Assembly: GCA_934636045.1 (NCBI GenBank)
Contig: CAKTZP010000064.1
Location: forward strand, 1-11,487
DNA length: 11,487 nt
From: an uncultured Oscillospiraceae bacterium
GTDB lineage: Bacteria > Bacillota > Clostridia > Oscillospirales > Oscillospiraceae
Reading direction: 5' to 3'
The translations under genes and the position numbers were made by a program. Position 1 is the stretch's first letter, and each line of letters begins with the position of its first letter. The notes under the pieces were generated by a model that worked only from the letters and a program-made list of their open reading frames with translations, did no database searches and was not told where the DNA came from. Positions 5,321 through 11,487 of the stretch are shown piece by piece.

Positions 5321-8300
5321 TCACCGAATGCTCTGACAATATCTGGCTACCACCGCCGCAAACTGGGCACGAGTGGCCGTGGCCATGGGCTCCAGCTTGC
5401 CCTTTCCGGTGCCGGAAATGAAGCCATTGGCGACAGCCCACTCCATGGCTTCCACAGCATAGGCAGAGACGCTGTTTCTGTCAGAGAAGCTGCTTAAGTC
5501 TGCGGACGCCTTTTCATAGGCGCCGGTCACCTTGGCATACCGAGCCAGGAAGGAAACCATCTGCTCGCGCGTCACGCAGACGTCAGGCGCAAAGCTATCC
5601 GCGCTGACACCGGTGGCGATGCCATTCTGATAAGCCCAGCGCAGGGCGCTGCCGTACCAGCTCTTCAGATTCACGTCGGTGAAGGGCAGGGTCATGGAAT
5701 CATCCACAGCAGGTCTTCCGGCCAGGCGATAGAGCAGCGTTACCATCTGGGCACGGGTCCCGGTTTCATTGGGGCAGAAGGTGCCGTCGCCGTTGCCCTG
5801 CATAATGCCCTTAGACAGCACATAGTCCACCGACTCATGATACCACGCCGTAGTGCTCAGATCCCGGAATGCCTTCGACGGGCACGGGTCATCACTGTTG
5901 CTGTTTGCCGTCAGATACTCCACCTCATCGATCTGCTGATCGTTTCGCTCTGCCTTTTGGACCGTGAACCGAGGATCTGCGTCCTTGGCTGCATTCGTCT
6001 TGGCGAAGGTCAGCTCTGCGACCTGTTCTCCGGCCGGCATGCTCTCCACGGAAACATAACCGATCGTTACCTTTCCGGCTTCCGCCTTGGAGGAGAAATA
6101 CTGCGTGCTTCCAGCGACGTTCTTCAGCTCCCAGCCGGCAGCATCGTAGCTGACGCGCATAAGCCCGTTCGTGGTGGGGTTCGTTCCGCCCGACACCAGC
6201 TTCAAGGTAACCGTGTTCTTATCCTCTGAGGTAACGATCTCCGAGGCTGCCGTCTGTTCGCTTGCGACGTCAGCCGCCGTTTTCGTTGCTGCTTCTCGTT
6301 CCGCTGCCGTATTAAGTGCGCCGTAAGACGCGGTCGTTTCTTCAACCGCAGCGGATTTGAGCATGTTTGTCAAATCCTGAGACTGAACCGTGTGAGAGCC
6401 CAGCGGCAGATTGCTTACGATCTGCTCCAGCTCCGTCTGGTTGGCTTCGTGATTGTCAAGCTTAAGGATCGTTGCCGGATATACCCCCTCGCCGAAGCTG
6501 GCCAGCTTTTCACCGGTCCAGAAGTTCTTGGCAGAGTCGTATGTCATGCGGTAAAGCTCATTGGCCTTGCCGTTAAAATAGGACAAATACAATGCCAGCT
6601 GTCCATTGACCGTTGTGGGAACCATGGAGCACAGCGGCGTGCCGTTATTGTCGCCCATGAAGTACATTTTAAATGCACTGGTCAGGTTGGATCTTGCGAC
6701 CTCATATTTGCCTGTCGCACTGCTGTAGTCGATCCCGTCATAAATCTGGAAGGTCCATACGTTGCCGCGGTTATCCAGCAGCAGCAGCACCTCTGCATCT
6801 GTTTCCGCAGTGCCATCCTGATCCAGATCCAGCTTTGTCTTGCCGAGCGAGGTCATCGCCGTAAACTTATCGGCTCCGTTTCCGTTAAGGAAGAAATCCA
6901 GGAACATCATGAAGCCGTCCGTGCGAATGCTGCCCAATTCCGCAGGCTTGTTGAGCATAAAGCTATAGATACTGTAGCAGGCCGGTACGTCGCCCTTGGT
7001 AAACAGCTCGCTGTATTCCAGATCAAACAGCGGCACATTAAAATTACCACCCGCAACGGCATCATAATCCGCCAGAACCTTACCGGTCTCCATGTCGACC
7101 TGATGGAGCTTCCGTTCATTTCCGTCAACCACAATGGCATTGTTGCGGTCAGCGTCATATGCGGTAGAGGTAATGCCCTCAACCTCCATCACAGCGCCCG
7201 GCGTCCATGTGGTATCATTTTCCATATCCCACGTATAGAACCGGGAGGTGGCGGAGCCATCCATCAGCGCTCCGGTCAGCGTAACCTTCAAAACCTCAAC
7301 GGTAACCGTGCAGGCTGCGCTCTTCGTAGGATCCTTTACAGAGGTTGCCGTGATCGTGGCAGTGCCGTCTCCGATACCGGTAACCGTACCGTTTTCGTCG
7401 ACGGTAGCCACCTCAGTATTGTCGCTGGTCCAAGTCACCGTATCGGGATGGATGCCGAAGGGCGTCACCTCCGCCTCCAGCGTTGCTGTGCCGCCCTTGA
7501 AAAGCTTCAGCGTGCTGCGATTCAAGGAAACCTCAACCGGATCATTCAGCTCAGACTTGTTCAGATTGATCTTGTAGGTACTGCAGTTGTTCGCGTAGTC
7601 ATATACCTGCAGCAGCAGATGCGCTGCATTTACTGTTCCGGCGGCATCCAACGACATGGTAACCGCCTCGCCGCGGCTTGCTCCCTTCGGAGAACCGCCC
7701 GTCCTCGAAAGGATTTTTCCAGTCGTGTAATCGTACAGCACCGCTGCCGCAACATACCTGTTGTCGGAGGCCGTAACTGTCATGACCCGTACGTCATTGA
7801 TCAGGTCCTCGGAAAGCGTAATGTCGGTCAGCGTCGGAGCCGTCTTGTCCACATACATTGTATAGGTCTGACTTGCACCCTCGCCAAGCGCATCCCAATC
7901 CGTCAAAAGCGTCGAGCCGCGATAATCCACATAATACTCCGGCGCCATGGTAAGCTGCACTGTCAGCTTTTCGCCCTCCGCAGCATTCGGTGCGCAATCC
8001 ACGGACAAGCCGCTCTGCACCTGCATCCACGTCTTCTGGTTCGAGAAATAGTAGGCGCCAACGATCGGAGCCTGTGTCTCCTTGTTGAGATATTCCGTGC
8101 CATCCTCGCCGGTCACAGTGATCCGGCCATTCGCCGCATTTCGGATCAGGCTGAAATAAATATCAGAGATCTTTGCGGCTTCCGGGTTGATGGAATAACG
8201 ATCTGCATCGTAGAATCCGTCGTCAACATACAGATTTCCGCCCAGGGCATAGGAGTCATCCACGCCTTTGTATTTTATGGTCAGCGACTGGAGCTGCGCT

Positions 8301-11260
8301 GCCTGCTGAATTGCAGCGAGCATATAGGGAGGACGGGTTTCCATGCCGTAGTGATACTGAATATAGCTGCCAACGTCAAACATGGAGGCATCGGTCCAAT
8401 TTCCGTAATAGCCCAATACCGGGATCGAATGGCTGGTTCCCTCGACGCCCTCTTCGCTGCTTACCTCGTTGGCAAATACATAACCCTCGACGTAAGCGCC
8501 TGCGCCGCCGTTCTTTTCGTCATAGCTATCCAGGCCAAGGACCTTTGCACGAATCGTGACGTGAATTTTTCCGTTTGCAGGCACCGTCACGGTAGCGTTG
8601 CTCAGACGGGAGAAGAACAAATAGGCATCGTAGGTATCGATGTCTCCGTCCTGATCCAGATCTGCACAGGTCTTGTTGCTGATCTCGGTCCGCACGCCGG
8701 TCACATAGTCCAGCAGTGCCTGGCCGTCATCCTTGGTCACCTTGCCGCTTCCGTCAAAATCGCAGCCGTCCAGATCCGCAGGCGTTTCCAGCTTCAGCGT
8801 TTTTCCATCCACGTCCCAGACAACGTCCGAAGCCAAGGCTGCAGTCTTTGTGTCCGAGAAATTCATGACCTGCCCGTTGTCGAGCTCGCCTTGAAGTGCG
8901 GCCTGCGTAAAGAAATCAGCGCTCAAGGTAAACGTGCTGTCCGTATTCTCCATGTTGTACAGCGTAAAGCCAAAGGAATACGCACCGGTGCGCTGGGGAT
9001 CGTCTCCCAGCTCGGCTTTGATCTTGCCGTCTGCAAACGAGCCCGTTGCATCCTCGTCCATCATCAAATAGCTTCCGCTATTTACCGCCGCGCCGATGTT
9101 CGCCAGACCTGCGCCCTGCTGCAGAACAGAGTAATAGCCCTCCTGCGTCTGTCCCTGATCATCAACACCCTGCTTCTCAACGATCGGCTGAGCAGTTGAC
9201 ATCAGCAGGCTCTGCGCCAGCGTACGCACCGCAAGGCCCGTCTTTTCGGCCAGATCGTTCTGCTTAATGTACTCAGCTACCAGCGCCGCCATTCCGGCCA
9301 CCTGCGGAGAAGCCATGGAGGTACCGGACATATTCTGATATTCTCCGCCGTCCTTAAGGGAGTAGATCCGGCCGCCGGGCGCCGTGATTTCCGGCTTCAT
9401 CGTCAGGGCGCCGGGAATGCCCCAGCTGGAGAAGCTGCTCATCGTATAGTAGTCTTCCCCTAAATCCCAGGACTCCCGCTCGGAGCTCACAAAGATCTCA
9501 CCGGTATAATACAGAACGCTGCCATCCTCGCCCGTCACCGCCGTGGAGTTTTCACGCAGGAATGCTCCATCCGTCTGGGAAATCGAGACGCAGGGCTCCG
9601 TTTTTGTATAATCGGTCAGATCCATATAATTGGAGCCCGGCTGATTATTTACGATAATGGTCGCAATTGCACCATTGGCAACCGCTGCTTCTGCCTTCTC
9701 GTAAAATGCGGTATCGCCTCGATTGCAAATTGCAATTTTTCCGGCCAGAACATCCTTTACTGCCGCAAACTCTTCCGCTGTACCGACTTTATCCAGATAG
9801 ACATACTCATGGCTTCCGCCAATGGTATAGATCGGACTGTTCTTATAGCTTTTTTCCGTGTAGGTAATGTTGTGGTCTTTAATCTTCAGGTAATTGTCCG
9901 TAACGCCCGTGTTGTCGACAGAGGCAACACACAGCGAGTTAATATAGGATCCCGGGCTGCCGTTTGTAGCCCAGTTCACGCTGCCCGCATAGGGAAGGCC
10001 AAACGCAGTTTGGTCAAACCAGCTGCCGGAATTACCTGCAGAAATTGTGACAACCATGCCGCTGCCAACGATTTCATCAAGAATATGACGGTATTTCTCT
10101 TCCGTATACTCGGAGTAGCCAGGGAAGCTTCCGCCCAAGGAGAGGTTCGCTGCGTCCGCGCCCAGCACCATGGCGTCTTCAATCGCGACCATGTAGTCCG
10201 AATCATAGGCGCCGCCCCTCTTGCCGAAGACCTTCATCGTCAGGATCTGCGCATCGGGCGCCACGCCCTGGGTCATGACAGAGTCCAACGCTGCAACATA
10301 GTTTCCGGCTTTGTCCTTAACATAACGGTTTCCCGCTGCGATGCCGGTCACGTGCGAGCCGTGATCGCCCTGGGTATCATTATCATGCGTGATATCCGTG
10401 TCCGCATCCACATAGTTAAAGCCAAACGGGATTTTCTCGTTAAAATAAAAATCCGCTGCGGTCAGTCCGGCCTTGCGCTTATACGCATTTAGCTGGCTCA
10501 GCACCTCATCAGTCAAGTCAGCCTCCGTCAGGATCGTCGCATCACTCCCCTGCAAAGCATACTTCAGCGCGTCCGGATCCAACGAGGGATGATCGACATC
10601 GGCGCCTGTGTCGATAATTGCGATCAGGCTTCCTGCACCGGTATAGCCTGCCGCCCATGCAGCGCTGGAGCCAATCATCTGGTCAGAAGTCGCCATGTTG
10701 GGATCCGCCGTCTCCTCCTGCTTCACCACGCAGGGCTCATACCGGTTCTCAAGAATGACCTCCTGCACACCGGCAACTTCCTTGATTTTCTCTATCTGCC
10801 CATATTGGACGTTTGCAGAAATCAAATTGGCTGCCAAGGTCAAATTCCAAACGACATCCAGCGTTGTACCATTCAGCGCCTGCTTGGAGATTGTGGCAGC
10901 CATGGTGTCCTGCTGCTTCTCCAGCTTCCGCCGATATTGCATGGCACTGCGGTCAGCCGCTGCAATCTCTTCAGAGGTAAAGCCCTTTTCCAGTGTAGAG
11001 GCGTCCTTTAGAATAATGGAGACACGAACCATATCGGTGTCCTCGTATTCTACCGTCTTTTTCTCTACGCTGGTATCCGCCTGAATTGGGGACTCTACTT
11101 GAACAGAGCTGCTGTCAATTTCCTCCCAAGTAAGCCCGCTGTTGCCCGATTTCGAGGTGCCTGTCTCCTCCGTTGCCAGAGATGGCGTAGCTAAGCTCAA
11201 AGCTAACACCACAGCCAGCAATGCAGATACAATGCGCCTGCCTAGGTATGTGCATTTCAT
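5321..11260 (-). CDS. Giant secreted S8 (subtilisin-like) protease with dockerin-like, Big2, cohesin-like and SLH domains
   Basis: Exported, wall-anchored serine endopeptidase of 1979 residues. Order: Sec signal peptide (1-29, likely cut after PSLA); I9-type propeptide (about 77-175); S8 catalytic domain (about 200-690) with Asp217 (AIIDTGADVDHP), His300 (GDHGSHVTG), oxyanion Asn410 (SAGNSG) and Ser648 (MSGTSMASP). A protease-associated (PA) domain is inserted at about 485-590, as in lactocepin and C5a-peptidase relatives. Then an Fn3-like region (about 750-830), a dockerin-like EF-hand pair (about 830-888), further beta-rich and Ig-like regions to 1235, Big2 (about 1240-1324), an unassigned region with a DxDxDG loop (about 1325-1640), an Ala/Thr/Glu linker (1640-1673), a cohesin-like domain (about 1675-1785), and three SLH repeats (1795-1979) each with a TRAQ/TREQ motif. 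The ATG at 11260 is chosen because the signal peptide starts there; the open frame extends 30 codons further but reads through the promoter. Substrate unknown; the catalytic residues look intact. Confidence 0.93.
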   Translation of the reverse strand: MKCTYLGRRIVSALLAVVLALSLATPSLATEETGTSKSGNSGLTWEEIDSSSVQVESPIQADTSVEKKTVEYEDTDMVRVSIILKDASTLEKGFTSEEIAAADRSAMQYRRKLEKQQDTMAATISKQALNGTTLDVVWNLTLAANLISANVQYGQIEKIKEVAGVQEVILENRYEPCVVKQEETADPNMATSDQMIGSSAAWAAGYTGAGSLIAIIDTGADVDHPSLDPDALKYALQGSDATILTEADLTDEVLSQLNAYKRKAGLTAADFYFNEKIPFGFNYVDADTDITHDNDTQGDHGSHVTGIAAGNRYVKDKAGNYVAALDSVMTQGVAPDAQILTMKVFGKRGGAYDSDYMVAIEDAMVLGADAANLSLGGSFPGYSEYTEEKYRHILDEIVGSGMVVTISAGNSGSWFDQTAFGLPYAGSVNWATNGSPGSYINSLCVASVDNTGVTDNYLKIKDHNITYTEKSYKNSPIYTIGGSHEYVYLDKVGTAEEFAAVKDVLAGKIAICNRGDTAFYEKAEAAVANGAIATIIVNNQPGSNYMDLTDYTKTEPCVSISQTDGAFLRENSTAVTGEDGSVLYYTGEIFVSSERESWDLGEDYYTMSSFSSWGIPGALTMKPEITAPGGRIYSLKDGGEYQNMSGTSMASPQVAGMAALVAEYIKQNDLAEKTGLAVRTLAQSLLMSTAQPIVEKQGVDDQGQTQEGYYSVLQQGAGLANIGAAVNSGSYLMMDEDATGSFADGKIKAELGDDPQRTGAYSFGFTLYNMENTDSTFTLSADFFTQAALQGELDNGQVMNFSDTKTAALASDVVWDVDGKTLKLETPADLDGCDFDGSGKVTKDDGQALLDYVTGVRTEISNKTCADLDQDGDIDTYDAYLFFSRLSNATVTVPANGKIHVTIRAKVLGLDSYDEKNGGAGAYVEGYVFANEVSSEEGVEGTSHSIPVLGYYGNWTDASMFDVGSYIQYHYGMETRPPYMLAAIQQAAQLQSLTIKYKGVDDSYALGGNLYVDDGFYDADRYSINPEAAKISDIYFSLIRNAANGRITVTGEDGTEYLNKETQAPIVGAYYFSNQKTWMQVQSGLSVDCAPNAAEGEKLTVQLTMAPEYYVDYRGSTLLTDWDALGEGASQTYTMYVDKTAPTLTDITLSEDLINDVRVMTVTASDNRYVAAAVLYDYTTGKILSRTGGSPKGASRGEAVTMSLDAAGTVNAAHLLLQVYDYANNCSTYKINLNKSELNDPVEVSLNRSTLKLFKGGTATLEAEVTPFGIHPDTVTWTSDNTEVATVDENGTVTGIGDGTATITATSVKDPTKSAACTVTVEVLKVTLTGALMDGSATSRFYTWDMENDTTWTPGAVMEVEGITSTAYDADRNNAIVVDGNERKLHQVDMETGKVLADYDAVAGGNFNVPLFDLEYSELFTKGDVPACYSIYSFMLNKPAELGSIRTDGFMMFLDFFLNGNGADKFTAMTSLGKTKLDLDQDGTAETDAEVLLLLDNRGNVWTFQIYDGIDYSSATGKYEVARSNLTSAFKMYFMGDNNGTPLCSMVPTTVNGQLALYLSYFNGKANELYRMTYDSAKNFWTGEKLASFGEGVYPATILKLDNHEANQTELEQIVSNLPLGSHTVQSQDLTNMLKSAAVEETTASYGALNTAAEREAATKTAADVASEQTAASEIVTSEDKNTVTLKLVSGGTNPTTNGLMRVSYDAAGWELKNVAGSTQYFSSKAEAGKVTIGYVSVESMPAGEQVAELTFAKTNAAKDADPRFTVQKAERNDQQIDEVEYLTANSNSDDPCPSKAFRDLSTTAWYHESVDYVLSKGIMQGNGDGTFCPNETGTRAQMVTLLYRLAGRPAVDDSMTLPFTDVNLKSWYGSALRWAYQNGIATGVSADSFAPDVCVTREQMVSFLARYAKVTGAYEKASADLSSFSDRNSVSAYAVEAMEWAVANGFISGTGKGKLEPMATATRAQFAAVVARYCQSIR
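5324..5878 (-). other. Three SLH repeats (cell-surface anchor of the protease)
   Basis: Residues 1795-1979 form three S-layer-homology units of about 55 residues, each opening with a FRD/FTD/FSD-type motif and a Trp or Tyr, and ending with the binding motif: TRAQMVTLLYRLAG (1835-1848), TREQMVSFLARYAK (1897-1910) and TRAQFAAVVARYC (1963-1975). Tandem SLH triplets bind secondary cell-wall polymers, so the protease should stay on the outside of the cell. Confidence 0.9.
5906..6247 (-). other. Cohesin-like domain of the protease
   Basis: Residues about 1672-1785. The pattern of an early NGLMRVSYDAAGWELKNV strand pair, then GKVTIGYVSVESMPAG, then EQVAELTFAK follows cohesin and CBM-like beta-sandwich domains, where GFQFTLSYDPSVLE, GKVRIAYVSA and LFTLTFKV occupy the same places. 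This is recognition by eye; sequence identity in this fold is low, so it is provisional. Confidence 0.5.
8597..8773 (-). other. Internal dockerin-like EF-hand pair of the protease
   Basis: Residues about 830-888. Loop 1 has Asp834, Asp836, Ser838, Gly839, Val841 and Asp845; loop 2 has Asp867, Asp869, Asp871, Gly872, Ile874, Asp875 and Asp878. Both fit the 12-residue calcium loop of dockerin repeats, are each followed by a helix (GQALLDYVTG and DAYLFFSRL), and are 33 residues apart. Calcium binding is expected; a cohesin partner is inferred. Confidence 0.75.
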
Positions 11261-11334
11261 AAACCTGCCTTCTTTCTTTTGGTCTGTCCACAAGCCGGGC
11301 ATGCGGCCGATTCCACACCAATGATGTGCTGCAT

Positions 11335-11363
11335 ATTTTATCACAAACATCCAGTCTGCGCAA
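11335..11363 (-). promoter_or_regulatory. Promoter of the giant protease gene
   Basis: On the minus strand TTGCGC (11363-11358) and TAAAAT (11340-11335) are separated by 17 bases, with TG one base before the -10 (extended -10). Transcription would start near 11328, giving a leader of about 68 bases before the ATG at 11260. The ribosome binding site is modest: AGAAGG followed by CAGGTTT before the ATG. Confidence 0.7.
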
Positions 11364-11413
11364 TTAAAAATTCACCTGCAGCGGCACCGTGCATTTCTGA
11401 ATCTCAACCGGAA

Positions 11414-11471
11414 ACGCAGTAATTTTTTGTCATTTTTTACAAATTCTGACGCGATTCAAGCGTTACTGCGT
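11414..11471. repeat. Spaced 9-bp inverted repeat upstream of the protease promoter
   Basis: ACGCAGTAA (11414-11422) and TTACTGCGT (11463-11471) are exact reverse complements, 40 bases apart, flanking an AT-rich stretch with two runs of six T. It lies about 50-110 bases upstream of the -35. It could be a regulator site or chance. Apart from this I see no coding feature from 11364 to the window end. Confidence 0.3.
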
Positions 11472-11487
11472 AAAAGCCGCCATCGGT

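Noticed and set aside
6392..9199. A 935-codon open frame on the plus strand opposite the protease gene
   Set aside because: It lies entirely within the well-supported protease gene on the other strand. Its translation has no recognisable motif and an odd Arg/His/Ile/Val-rich composition. Long antisense frames are expected from biased codon use.
11261..11350. N-terminal extension of the protease by 30 residues
   Set aside because: It would place the signal peptide internally and overlaps the -10 region and predicted transcription start (near 11328). The ATG at 11260 gives a standard signal peptide.

Overview
The window looks like chromosome from a moderately GC-rich, anaerobic, Gram-positive gut-type Clostridia (Oscillospiraceae-like). 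The grounds are a group B [FeFe] hydrogenase, a very large surface protease held by S-layer-homology (SLH) repeats, strong GGAGG ribosome binding sites, and a palindromic repeat with TGTCATTGC / GCAATGACA ends of a type I associate with such genomes. The taxonomic call is inference; there is no rRNA or other marker gene.

Layout, left to right. (1) 1-206, plus: the last 67 codons of a membrane protein, followed by a strong GC hairpin. (2) 407-1915, plus: a stand-alone group B [FeFe] hydrogenase with two ferredoxin-type clusters and a complete set of H-cluster ligands, with its own promoter. (3) 1926-2101: a folded palindromic repeat between converging genes, followed by a perfect 14-bp hairpin. 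(4) 4516-2167, minus: a three-gene zinc/cadmium-type metal-resistance operon. In transcription order it encodes an ArsR/SmtB repressor with an alpha5 metal site, a free-standing 73-residue heavy-metal-binding (HMA) protein, and a P1B-2 metal-exporting ATPase with no metal-binding domain of its own. A near-consensus promoter and an 18-bp operator-like palindrome lie upstream. (5) 4756-5226, plus: the remains of a LytTR-type response regulator, broken at both ends. (6) 5227-5304: two hairpins between converging transcripts. (7) 11260-5321, minus: one gene of almost 6 kb for a 1979-residue secreted S8 (subtilisin-like) protease. Its order is signal peptide, I9-type propeptide, catalytic domain with a PA insertion, Fn3-like region, internal dockerin-like EF-hand pair, Ig-like/Big2 region, unassigned repeat-like region, cohesin-like domain and three SLH repeats. 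(8) 11335-11363: a good promoter for the protease; the rest of the right end is non-coding.

How the genes relate: the metal operon is self-contained. The repressor should release its promoter when Zn(II), or possibly Cd(II)/Pb(II), is in excess; the small HMA protein may carry or buffer the metal and the ATPase would pump it out. The hydrogenase and the protease are independent units, with no shared operon visible.

The most unusual object is the protease. It seems to carry both a dockerin-like module and a cohesin-like domain, the two halves of the classical cellulosome interaction, on one SLH-anchored polypeptide. I see no CRISPR array, tRNA, rRNA, transposase or phage gene.
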